A stretch of DNA of 64,000 nucleotides from Gammaproteobacteria bacterium (GTDB lineage: Bacteria; Pseudomonadota; Gammaproteobacteria; Chromatiales; Chromatiaceae), in contig JASJCU010000002.1 in the NCBI GenBank assembly GCA_030065815.1, forward strand, positions 1 through 64,000, written 5' to 3'. The position numbers were made by a program, and so were the translations under genes. Under the pieces are notes generated by a model that saw only the letters and a list, made by a program, of their open reading frames with translations, was not told where the DNA came from and did no database searches. This document shows, piece after piece, positions 11,301 to 19,426 of the stretch; the first letter of the stretch is position 1; every line of letters starts with the position of its first letter.

Positions 11301-12961
11301 TGCGCGATACCCGCCATCGCGTAGCCACCCTGCTTGTTCGGCGACGTCGGGCACAGGCCACGCATCTGCGACAGCGACGTGAAGGTCTTCGCCGAGCAGA
11401 TATTGGTATCCGGGTTGGCCAGCGGCGTCGCACCGACCTCGCCGATGAACACCGAGCTGGAGATCGTGCCCTGCGAAACCTCCTCGGTGCCGACCGCGTT
11501 GGTCGCGGTGGTCAGGTTGCCGAGCACCGTCGGCACGGTACCCAGGTCGTCGGTATCGAAGTTGTTGTCGCCGCTCGAGATCACGACGACGTTCATCGGC
11601 GTGCAGTACTCGGTCGATATCATCGGGTCGTCCCACGTCGCCGAGGGCAGGCCCAGAGAATCCGATGCGACATCGAAGGTGCCGGTCGCCGAACCCTCGC
11701 CGATCAGGTAGCGCACCGATTCGAGGTACAGTTCGGACACCGGGTTGCCCCAGTTCGAACAGCGCCGGTTGCCAGACGTGCTGGTCAGGTAGGTGTTGAT
11801 GTCGATGCCGAAGGTGTCGCAGTCGCTGTAGTGCGTATCGTCGTAGTCCCAGGTGTTCAGGCGCACCTTGTCCAGCGTCGACACGATGCCGTTGACGCTG
11901 CCGTTGAACGTGCCATCGGTCAGGTTCACCTCGTCGTCCGACGCCGAGGCATTGCCGGCGAACAGGCCCATCGCCTTGCGCAGCACGCCGCCGTGATCGC
12001 GCTTCTGGTAGCTGCCGCTGACCAGCCCGAAGCGCAGCGTGCCGTCCTCGCCGTATTCCTGCAGCAGGCCGATCGGCTTCGAGTCGGTGCCGTTGTAGCT
12101 GCGGCAGTTCTCTTCGAGCTTGCCCGACACGCAGACCTCGACCTTGACGTTCGGTGCGTTGTTGGTGTTGGCGCCGAACAGGTTGTCGGCGTTCTTCGGT
12201 ACCGTGCCGGCGTTCCGGTTGGCGTTGGTGCGGAAGTTGGTCTCGTACCACTCGCACTGGTTGCGTTCGCCGGATGCCCAGCGACCCCAGTCGCCGCTGG
12301 CGATACGCACCTTCGGCGGATAGGTCGCGGTCGACATGTTCTGCGTCTCTATCGTGCCGACGTTCGGGTCGGGCGTCGAGTTGCACAGCGTCATCGTCGC
12401 GACGTTGTACGGCGTGTAGTTCTGGGTCGTGTCGGTGAGGCTCGGCGTGAAGACCTTGGCGAACGAGTGCACGTCGTTGGCGAGCAATGTCCGCTGCAGC
12501 ACGGTCTGGCTCGCGCTGTCGACCGCGCGCTTGCCGCCGTACAGTGCCTTGCGCAGCACGTCGATGCGGGTCATCGTCGCCCAGTTCAGGAAGTTGCCGC
12601 TCCAGTCGCCGTCGGAAGCGGCGTTGTTGCAGTGATGCAGGTTGCTACCGCTGGCGGCATTGCGCGGCTCGAAATAGCCGCTGCTACTGTCGTACTGGTA
12701 GCAGCGCCTGCTGTCGAAATAGCCGAAGTAGTCGAAAGTATCGACATAGGTGTTGTCGATGACGCCGTCGCCGTTCAGGTCCGAGTAGTCGGCGAAGGCC
12801 TTGGCGAACAGCTGGTGATCGACCGACATCGCGAACATCACCATCGGGCTGACCTGGGACACGAGGAACAACGGCTCCTGGGCCGGCAGCGCGATCGCCG
12901 CGCGGCTCGACATCAAACCCCACGCGACGGCAACGGCAGAACTGAGAATCTTGTTGCGCAT
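8339..12961 (-). CDS. pilY1: PilY1-like tip-associated pilus biogenesis protein (1540 aa)
   Basis: Size, C-terminal PilY1 propeller with Ca-binding 'DTDGDGDADLVYGGDLNGNVWRF', position in the minor-pilin cluster. Confidence 0.93.
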   Translation of the reverse strand: MRNKILSSAVAVAWGLMSSRAAIALPAQEPLFLVSQVSPMVMFAMSVDHQLFAKAFADYSDLNGDGVIDNTYVDTFDYFGYFDSRRCYQYDSSSGYFEPRNAASGSNLHHCNNAASDGDWSGNFLNWATMTRIDVLRKALYGGKRAVDSASQTVLQRTLLANDVHSFAKVFTPSLTDTTQNYTPYNVATMTLCNSTPDPNVGTIETQNMSTATYPPKVRIASGDWGRWASGERNQCEWYETNFRTNANRNAGTVPKNADNLFGANTNNAPNVKVEVCVSGKLEENCRSYNGTDSKPIGLLQEYGEDGTLRFGLVSGSYQKRDHGGVLRKAMGLFAGNASASDDEVNLTDGTFNGSVNGIVSTLDKVRLNTWDYDDTHYSDCDTFGIDINTYLTSTSGNRRCSNWGNPVSELYLESVRYLIGEGSATGTFDVASDSLGLPSATWDDPMISTEYCTPMNVVVISSGDNNFDTDDLGTVPTVLGNLTTATNAVGTEEVSQGTISSSVFIGEVGATPLANPDTNICSAKTFTSLSQMRGLCPTSPNKQGGYAMAGIAHQAHIGGSNGDLRNDRTDEQLINTYAIALSKTLPDFVIPLGNGSMTLVPISYAGPTNSTPAAGSPNWKSSSLAHLNIEEQEYDVNNNLVYLRFLAQWEDSAWGNDYDMDMVQRVSICVGAACTTRDDDGSGANDSNPGTSTARVTVRFMHAEGGVSMNLGFIVVGTTADGDYAGLIKNHGGGANFSSFDDDPGQDNKEPTPLVRTFTAGTSTARNLPLPLELAAKYGSFNDSDSPGDTGYNLPDKAVEWDEDGDGVADSFFFADDPSQIGPKLASYLATIATTSSSASVVANTVSLRTSTRIYQARFDSTDWSGSVVSFPVDTTTGALLPQEWDVATVVAGQDHDTGREWITWDPTANLGAGSGVPFRWSSLNTAQQTALDLNPGSGLSDSRGSDRLDWLRGDDSNELVNGGSFRDRSTPLGDVVNSTPTVVGAPAFGYPDSMETVAYSSFVAANDDVDCRDSGGNLRPLGSLEREPILYFGGNDGALHGVSACTGQERIAFVPNSVYANVVSGVPTPNLSKLTSTNYTHQYFVDGPSTVVDAFFSGAWHTVLVGTLRGGGSGVFALDVTDPGKFDETYANQLVLWDIEATPTVAGSDFEELGYSYSQPSIVKVDNLGWVAIFGNGYHGKSGKAILYVVRLSDGVLLQRIDLSDTGPGSGSHGSGNGLSTVAPVDTDGDGDADLVYGGDLNGNVWRFAKTSTGFTRASTTLLYSARNASNVPQRITSRMAVGFHPTSAIGRIVFFGTGKYYELVDQDPANAVQDNTMYGIWDRDDGNTITSVTTRNSNVLQQQTITSTQVATFGTNTETIRLVSNTAVQWAGFVSGVPETCAVNKSCGWYLDLTDSGEKMVAQPILRAGKLIFVTTLPSPVPCDEGGSGWLMELDPRTGGRLDVPVLDLNGDGKFDFNDMPSTTVNNVTTYTPVSGTKSKVGIIQAPAILAGVGGPSGGCKDCEGKYFSGSKQAQIDAKTENALSSGEGRKSWVRVK

Positions 12962-12973
12962 GGTCTTTCCCTC

Positions 12974-13537
12974 TTAGTTGCCGTTCCAGCTGAAATAGGT
13001 GCTCTGCAGGACCACTTCGGTGTTCGGCGACACGCCGTAGCCCTTCGCCGTGACCCGGTAGTGATGCACGCGCGGCGGCTGGTTCTGGGTGCCGATCGCC
13101 AGGTCACTGTTGCCGATCACGGTCTTCGGCAGTTTCTCGATGTAGTACTCGGGCACCGCGGCGACCAGCAACTTGCTGTTGTAGGTCAGCACCGACGCCG
13201 GGACCAACAGCCCGTAGTTGCTGCCGGTATTCGGATCGACGCTGGTCGACGATGCGGTGACCTCGTAGGTGCCGCCGGTCCCGTCGAACGCCATCGCCGA
13301 GTGCGTCGTGGTGTTTGCCACGCCGCCTTCGCCGGTGCGCAATGCCGACTCGGCGGCCTCCAGCGCCGCGCTGTAATCGCGGAAGTTACCGGCCATGCGC
13401 TCCTCCATCGTCGTGTCGCGCAGGCTCGCGGTGCCGAGCACGGTCAACACCAGCAGCAGCACCAGCGCGACGATCAACACCGCGCCGCGTTGTTTGCGGA
13501 GGATTCTGGGATTTGCGTTTCGCATCGTCTGGTCCAC
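12974..13537 (-). CDS. pilX: PilX-like minor pilin
   Basis: 'RKQRGAVLIVALVLLLVLTVLGTASLRDTTMEERMAGNFRD' typical PilX N-terminus. Confidence 0.9.
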   Translation of the reverse strand: MDQTMRNANPRILRKQRGAVLIVALVLLLVLTVLGTASLRDTTMEERMAGNFRDYSAALEAAESALRTGEGGVANTTTHSAMAFDGTGGTYEVTASSTSVDPNTGSNYGLLVPASVLTYNSKLLVAAVPEYYIEKLPKTVIGNSDLAIGTQNQPPRVHHYRVTAKGYGVSPNTEVVLQSTYFSWNGN

Positions 13538-14581
13538 TTAAAGCACCGAGTTCCGGATCGAAATCAGTGAGCTGAATTCCTGGCGCAGGCGAAAGTCGCC
13601 GGTGGGCGGCGAGATCGACGTGCTGCCAGACGGAAAATAGGTATACGGGGCCTCGACCGCGCTGGCACCCTCGACACTGTTGAGCAGCAGCGAGACGCGC
13701 ACCGCCATGACCTCGTCCCAGTCGTACAGGCTGCCGGTCGGCCGGATCTGGCCGGCATGTCCGAACGCGTCGATGTCGCCGTTGCCATCGGTATCGAAGG
13801 CGTAATCGATCTGCATGTTTTCGACGCCATCGACGAGCTCCACCGCGTTAGTGCCGTCGAAGCGGTACAGCGCATTGATCGCCTGGCCGGTCTGGTTCAG
13901 GCGGCCGGTATCGCCGACGAAATAGGTGTGACGGTCGAATTCCATGACCACGGCATCCGAGCCGTAGGGCTCAGCGAGTTCGTTGTGCTTGTTGCCGGTC
14001 GTGTGCGTGATCACGGTGTTGCTGCCCGCTGTCGAGACGTTGGTGGCGCGGAAGATCGTGCCGCTCTTGCAGTCGCCGATCAGCAGGAACTCGTTGTTGG
14101 CGAAGCCCGTCGCCGTGCCAAGCACCGTGACGTTGCCGTTCTTCAGAACCGGCGCCGCGACGAAGGCGACGTTGGAGCGCAGCGGGCCGCGGATCTCGAT
14201 CGAATCGGTATTGCTCACCATGTCCACGCTGCCGATCGTGACCGTACCGCTGGGATCGTTGCGGCCGTCGAGGAACTGGCCCGCGGCGAAATCGTCCAGC
14301 CATGCCGTCGCGCCCGATGCCGTGACGACATTCTTGAAATGCGGTTCGATATGCGGCGATTTGCAGCCGCCGAACCCGGCCTGCTGCAGATCGGCGGCGA
14401 TCTGCCGGACCGCGTAGCGGCCGTTCTCCTGCAATGTGCCGAGCCCGTTCTGCATCTGGTAGGTCGCCTTGTTGGCCGAGAACACCAGCAGCACGCCGGC
14501 CAGCAGCACCAGGCTCAGCGTCGTCGCGACCATCAGCTCGACCAGGGTCAGGCCGGTTTGTTTGCCAAACGCTCGGGTCAT
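13538..14581 (-). CDS. pilW: PilW-like minor pilin
   Basis: 'KQTGLTLVELMVATTLSLVLLAGVLLVFSANKATYQMQNGLGTLQENGRYAVRQIAADLQQAGF'. Confidence 0.92.
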   Translation of the reverse strand: MTRAFGKQTGLTLVELMVATTLSLVLLAGVLLVFSANKATYQMQNGLGTLQENGRYAVRQIAADLQQAGFGGCKSPHIEPHFKNVVTASGATAWLDDFAAGQFLDGRNDPSGTVTIGSVDMVSNTDSIEIRGPLRSNVAFVAAPVLKNGNVTVLGTATGFANNEFLLIGDCKSGTIFRATNVSTAGSNTVITHTTGNKHNELAEPYGSDAVVMEFDRHTYFVGDTGRLNQTGQAINALYRFDGTNAVELVDGVENMQIDYAFDTDGNGDIDAFGHAGQIRPTGSLYDWDEVMAVRVSLLLNSVEGASAVEAPYTYFPSGSTSISPPTGDFRLRQEFSSLISIRNSVL

Positions 14582-15036
14582 AGCTGGGCCCTCGTGACCA
14601 GTTCGAGTTTCGCGCTGACGTCGCGGGCATCGGTCCAACGCACCTTGACCTCGGCGAGGCCGCCCGCGGTCACGCTGACCTCGCCTTCACCGGCCGGCAG
14701 GCGCTCGACGTAGGCGTGCCAGAGCTCGACGTCCATCTGCGCGACCTGGGCCGCCGAGCAGCTGCCGGCACAGGTCACGTGTGATGGCGTCACGCCGTAG
14801 TTGATGTCGTAGTCGCCGTCGCGGGCCGCGTCGCGGTTGGCGCGCATGCGATCGATTATATCGGTCGTCGCCAGCGTCGCCTGCGAACGCAGGAACGCGC
14901 TGTGATTGCTGCGCAGACCGGTCGTCTGCAGACCGCTGAGACCGAGCAGGCCGATCGACAACACGATCAGCGCGACCAGTACCTCGAGCAGCGTGAAGCC
15001 ACCCTGTCGATGTTGCTTGCCGGCCATCAGCTGCAT
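14578..15036 (-). CDS. pilV: PilV-like minor pilin
   Basis: 'RQGGFTLLEVLVALIVLSIGLLGLSGLQTTGLRSNHSAFLRSQATLATTDIIDRMRANRDAA'. Confidence 0.92.
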   Translation of the reverse strand: MQLMAGKQHRQGGFTLLEVLVALIVLSIGLLGLSGLQTTGLRSNHSAFLRSQATLATTDIIDRMRANRDAARDGDYDINYGVTPSHVTCAGSCSAAQVAQMDVELWHAYVERLPAGEGEVSVTAGGLAEVKVRWTDARDVSAKLELVTRAQL

Positions 15037-15578
15037 ACCCCGCGGTTCAAACGGACCTGGCCACTGTTCATGATGTGCAGGCAGCGCTGCTGGTTACCGG
15101 TCGACTCGTTCTGGCCGAGCTGGATGCAGCTGCCGCTGGTCGCGCACACACCGGCATTCGCGGTCAGCGCGGCGACCTCGCCCTGCGCCTGGTAGGTCAC
15201 GAACGCGCCGGTGGTCACCGCGGTCGCACCGTCGATCGTCAACGCGAACACCTTCAGCCGCTCGTCGCCGCCGTCGACGGTGCCGGCGGTACCGCCGTCG
15301 GTGAATACCAGCAGCCCGTTGTCCCAGTCGCTGTTGCTGCCGCAGACGATCGGGTTGGCGGTCGGATCGGCGATCGCGCAGACCGACACCCCGGTGCCGC
15401 GGCGGATCGCCTCGCTGCGCGCCAGCTTGAACGCGGTCAGGAAGGTGTTGGCCTGGGTCGTCGCCCGGTTGTTGGCCGCGACGCCGCTGAACAGCGGCAT
15501 GCCGACCGCGACCAGGATGATCGCCACGGCCAGCGTGACCATCAGCTCGACCAGCGTAAGTCCCTGTTGTGTCTTCAT
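15027..15578 (-). CDS. fimT: FimT/GspH-family pseudopilin
   Basis: 'QQGLTLVELMVTLAVAIILVAVGMPLFSGVAANNRATTQANTFLTAFKLARSEAIRRGTGVSVC'. Confidence 0.9.
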   Translation of the reverse strand: MKTQQGLTLVELMVTLAVAIILVAVGMPLFSGVAANNRATTQANTFLTAFKLARSEAIRRGTGVSVCAIADPTANPIVCGSNSDWDNGLLVFTDGGTAGTVDGGDERLKVFALTIDGATAVTTGAFVTYQAQGEVAALTANAGVCATSGSCIQLGQNESTGNQQRCLHIMNSGQVRLNRGVCS

Positions 15579-15733
15579 AATGGCTCGTATAGCAGTTCAC
15601 TGATTAGATAGCGCCGACGCGAATGATAGACTGGCGCAAATACCCGACGAACGGTGGTGGCGTAGCGCTCCGCGATCGCCCACCCGATCTACGATCCTGT
15701 TGAGTCTTTTCCCCGGATGAGTCACTTCCCCGG

Positions 15734-16828
15734 ATGAGTCATTTCCTGGTTGTCGGCGGCGGCGCCATCGGCATGCTGACTGCCCTCGAACTGCGCAGCG
15801 CCGGGCACGACGTCAGCCTGTTCGAACGCGGCGAGACCGGTCGCGAATCATCGTGGGCCGGCGGCGGGATCGTGTCGCCGCTGTTCCCGTGGCGCTACCT
15901 CGACAGTGTGACGCGCCTCGCGAGCTGGAGCCAGTCGGTCTATCCGGCGTTGTGCTCTGACCTGTTTCGGCACACCGGGGTCGATCCTGAACTCACCGAC
16001 TGCGGCCTGCTGCTGGTCGCACCCGACGAACACGACGCGGCATTCGCCTGGGCACGCGAGCACGACCGCGCGCTCGAGGCGGTCGATCGCGCGGCCTTCC
16101 ACCGCCTCGAGCCGCAGGCCGCCGACCCGCCGGACAAGGCGCTGTGGATGCCGACGGTCGCCCAGGTCCGCAACCCGCGAATGGTAACGGCCCTGCGAAC
16201 GCGCCTCGACCAGCTCGGCGTCGCGCTGCACACGGCCAGCGAGGTGCGCGCCCCGTCGGTGGAAGGCGGACGCTGCCGCGGCGTGCTGACCGGCGACGGC
16301 GCGACCCACGAGGCCGACGCGGTCGTCGTCTGCGCCGGGGCCTGGAGCGCCGGCCTGCTCGCCGACCTGCCGGCGCCTCCGGCGATCCACCCGGTGCGCG
16401 GCCAGATGCTGCTGTTTCGCGCCGCACCCGGCACGATCACGCGCATGGTCCTCGAGGCCAGCCGCTACGTGATCCCGCGGCGCGACGGCCGCACGCTGTT
16501 CGGCAGCACCATCGAGGAGGTCGGCTTCGACAAGCAGACCACGCAGGCCGCGCGCGACGAGCTGCACGCGATCGCGACGGCGCGTTTCCCGGTGCTCGCC
16601 GACTGCCCGGTCGAGGCCCACTGGGCCGGCCTGCGGCCGTCGTCGCCGGCCGGCGTGCCGTACATCGGCCCGCACCCGGCGATCGACGGGCTGTTCGTCA
16701 ATGCCGGCCATTTCCGCAACGGTATCGTCCTCGGCCCGGCGTCGGCGCGCCTCGCCGCCGACCTGGTACTCGGCCGTACACCGATCGTCGACCCGGCGCC
16801 GTACGCGTGGACGGCCGCGCGCGGCTGA
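15734..16828 (+). CDS. thiO: Glycine oxidase ThiO-like FAD-dependent oxidoreductase
   Basis: 'FLVVGGGAIGMLTALELRSAGHDVSLFERGETGRESSWAGGGIVSPLFPWRY', C-terminal 'GHFRNGIVLGPASARLAADLVLG'. Confidence 0.85.
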   Translation: MSHFLVVGGGAIGMLTALELRSAGHDVSLFERGETGRESSWAGGGIVSPLFPWRYLDSVTRLASWSQSVYPALCSDLFRHTGVDPELTDCGLLLVAPDEHDAAFAWAREHDRALEAVDRAAFHRLEPQAADPPDKALWMPTVAQVRNPRMVTALRTRLDQLGVALHTASEVRAPSVEGGRCRGVLTGDGATHEADAVVVCAGAWSAGLLADLPAPPAIHPVRGQMLLFRAAPGTITRMVLEASRYVIPRRDGRTLFGSTIEEVGFDKQTTQAARDELHAIATARFPVLADCPVEAHWAGLRPSSPAGVPYIGPHPAIDGLFVNAGHFRNGIVLGPASARLAADLVLGRTPIVDPAPYAWTAARG

Positions 16829-16853
16829 TCGGCGGCCAGCGCGGCGCGGCGTC

Positions 16854-16883
16854 TTGAGTCGCTGCACAGAGTGTCCCTATAAT
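16854..16883 (+). promoter_or_regulatory. Sigma70-type promoter for tRNA-Thr
   Basis: TTGAGT (16854-16859), 18-nt spacer, TATAAT (16878-16883), immediately upstream of the tRNA. Confidence 0.65.
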
Positions 16884-16895
16884 GCGCCGCCCCAT

Positions 16896-16971
<76 letters not shown>

Positions 16972-16987
16972 TTTCCCGGCAGACCGC

Positions 16988-17488
16988 ATGCCCCGTACCG
17001 GCCTCCTCCCGATCTCGTTGATGCTCGCGGCGTGCAGCGGCGCGCCGGCCGCCGACCACCTGCCCGGCCGGGTGTTGCGGGTCATCGACGGCGACAGCCT
17101 GGTGCTCGAGCTGCGCGGCGCGCAGCACCGGATCGAGCTGCACGGCATCGACGCGCCGGAACTCAACCAGCCGTGGGGCGGCACGGCGGCGGCACAGCTG
17201 CAGCGCCGGCTCGCCGGGGCCTTTGTCGTCGTCACCCGCCACGCCGTCGACCGCGCCAACCGGACCGTCGGCAGCATCCGCGTGCACGACCGCGACGTCG
17301 CCCTCGACCTGCTGTCCGGCGGCCTCGCCTGGTCGACCGTGCCGCTGCCGGATGGCGCCACCGACAGCCGGCCGCCGCACCCGTACACGCGGGCCGAGCG
17401 ACAGGCGCGCGATGCCGGCCGCGGCCTGTGGTCGGACGCCGCCCCGATAGCGCCGTGGGAGTGGCGACGGCGGCGCGCGCGACGCTGA
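16988..17488 (+). CDS. Staphylococcal-nuclease-like (thermonuclease family) secreted nuclease
   Basis: 'GRVLRVIDGDSLVLELRGAQHRIELHGIDAPELNQPWG' SNase motif plus a signal/lipobox-like N-terminus. Confidence 0.85.
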   Translation: MPRTGLLPISLMLAACSGAPAADHLPGRVLRVIDGDSLVLELRGAQHRIELHGIDAPELNQPWGGTAAAQLQRRLAGAFVVVTRHAVDRANRTVGSIRVHDRDVALDLLSGGLAWSTVPLPDGATDSRPPHPYTRAERQARDAGRGLWSDAAPIAPWEWRRRRARR

Positions 17489-17644
17489 CATCCGCGCCCG
17501 CCCGTTGCGGTATGCTTGGTGGCAGGCACAGCGTTCCTGCACGGCACGCAGGCGGCGGCACCGCGATGAGCACAGCAAGCGCACAGGGATGGCGGCATCG
17601 GCGGCAGCGCGTCGCTGCAGCTGCTTCTAGGGCCCGGCCGGCCG

Positions 17645-19411
17645 ATGGCTGCTGAGCGGCCCAACGTCTTCATCAGTTACCGGCGCGACGACGCCGCGGC
17701 CAATGCCGGCCGCCTGTTCGACTGGCTCAGCGACCAGTTCGGCGACGCCCACGTGTTCCTCGATACGAGCCGGATCGCGATCGGCGCCGATTTCGAACGC
17801 GTCCTCGGCGAGCGCCTGGCCGCCGCCGACGTCGTGCTGGTCGTCATCGGGCCGCGCTGGCTCGACATCGCCGACGCCAACGGCCGCCGCCTCGACCAGC
17901 CCGACGACTACGTGCGCATGGAGGTCGCGACCGCACTGCGCAGCGGCACGCGCCTGATCCCGGTGCTGGTCGGCGGCGCCCGCATGCCGGCCGCCGAGCG
18001 GCTGCCGGACGCGCTGCGGGCGCTCGCGACGCGCAATGCGACCGAACTCCGCGATGCCGGTTTCGAGCAGGATTTCGACCAGCTGGTCAACGCGATCCTC
18101 GACCGCCCGCGCGGCTACCTGAAGACCGAACTCGACCGCGTGCAGCGCCTGCTGCGCGCGATCCGCGTGTCGACGCTGCTGGTGCCGACCGTCGCACTGC
18201 TGGTCGTGATCGCGATCTGGGTCGGCGCCCTCGAGGCGTTCACGCTGGACACCCGCGCCGCCAGCTACCTGATGTGGGCCGGCGAACAGCTGGCGCCGCC
18301 GGGCGCGCAGCCCGGCGTGCTGCTTGTCGCCGTCGACGGAGACAGCGAACGACGCCTGCGGCGCGACTTCGGCCCGGTCGCCGCGTGGCGCAGCGACCAC
18401 GCGCGCCTGCTGCGGCGCGCCGCGGCCGCCGGCGCGACGGCGGTGGTCTTCGACCTGGTGTTCGAACGCGCGACCGCGGCCGACGCCGAGCTGGCCGCCG
18501 CGATGCGCGCCGCACGGGCGCGCGGCACGCGCGTCGTCGTCGGCGTGCGTGACCTCGACGCCGGCCGGCCGCGGATCGCCGCGGCACTGCGCGACGCCGC
18601 CGACTGGGGCTCGGTGTGCATCAACCGGCGCCTCGGCTACAGCTACATGGCGCCGCTCGCCGTCGTCGCCGCCGGGCCGGACTTCGCCGCGGTGCAGCCG
18701 GCACGGACGCCGGCGCTGGCACTCGCCGCGGTACGCGGCGACGCGCTGCAGGCGGTCGACATCGAGCGCCGGCGCCTGGTGCTCGCCAACGACCCGGCGC
18801 CGGCAGCGGCGCCGCGATTCTCGCTGCTGCACCGCATCTCCGGCGCGACCGGCGACTGCGGTGCGCTCGCCGACGGCGACCTGATCGCCGCGCAGCTGAT
18901 CCGCTTCACCGACGCCGGCTACTGGCATGAGCCGCAACGCCGCGTGTCGTACGCCGACGCGCTCGACCCGCAGCGCGTGCCCGACAGCGCGCTCGCCGGG
19001 CGCATCGTGCTGGTCGGCGCGACCCTCGGTCGACGCGACCGCGTCGACGTCGTCAGCGGCTTCGACCGCCATGCCCTGTACGGCGTCGAGCTGCACGCGA
19101 ACGCGATCGCCAACCTGCTGAGCGGTCGCGAGATGGTCACGCCGACACTCGACAGCGACGCCTGGACGGCCCTGCTCGCGGCGGCCGCCGGTGCGCTGTT
19201 CGGTTACCTCGCCGCCGCGTGGAATCCCTGGCTGCGCCGCGCGCTGCTGCTCGCACTGGCCGGCGGCTACCTCGGCGTCGCCGCCGTGTTCGCCGGACAC
19301 GGACTGCTGCTCAACGTGCTCTACCATGTCAGCGGCTTCGTGATCGCGTTCACGCTGCTGCGTCGCCTGCGCAGCGGTGCGTTCGATCACCGCACCCGGC
19401 GCCGGTCGTGA
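17645..19411 (+). CDS. TIR domain - transmembrane - CHASE2 - multi-TM membrane receptor
   Basis: N-terminal TIR ('NVFISYRRDDAAANAGRLFDWLSDQFGDAHVFLD', 'DDYVRMEVATALRSGTRLIPVLVGGARMP'), TM ~aa 175-198, CHASE2-like periplasmic region ('VLLVAVDGDSERRLRRDFGPVAAWRSDHARLLRRAAAAGATAVVFDLVFE', 'LAGRIVLVGATL', 'YGVELHANAIANLLSGR'), hydrophobic C-terminal segments. Confidence 0.85.
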   Translation: MAAERPNVFISYRRDDAAANAGRLFDWLSDQFGDAHVFLDTSRIAIGADFERVLGERLAAADVVLVVIGPRWLDIADANGRRLDQPDDYVRMEVATALRSGTRLIPVLVGGARMPAAERLPDALRALATRNATELRDAGFEQDFDQLVNAILDRPRGYLKTELDRVQRLLRAIRVSTLLVPTVALLVVIAIWVGALEAFTLDTRAASYLMWAGEQLAPPGAQPGVLLVAVDGDSERRLRRDFGPVAAWRSDHARLLRRAAAAGATAVVFDLVFERATAADAELAAAMRAARARGTRVVVGVRDLDAGRPRIAAALRDAADWGSVCINRRLGYSYMAPLAVVAAGPDFAAVQPARTPALALAAVRGDALQAVDIERRRLVLANDPAPAAAPRFSLLHRISGATGDCGALADGDLIAAQLIRFTDAGYWHEPQRRVSYADALDPQRVPDSALAGRIVLVGATLGRRDRVDVVSGFDRHALYGVELHANAIANLLSGREMVTPTLDSDAWTALLAAAAGALFGYLAAAWNPWLRRALLLALAGGYLGVAAVFAGHGLLLNVLYHVSGFVIAFTLLRRLRSGAFDHRTRRRS

Positions 19412-19426
19412 AACGGAGGACCTACC

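Noticed and set aside
10271-13570. 1099-aa + strand ORF antisense to pilY1/pilX
   Set aside because: Arg/Val/Ala-rich, low-complexity translation typical of antisense frames in GC-rich DNA; pilY1 and pilX on the other strand explain the region.
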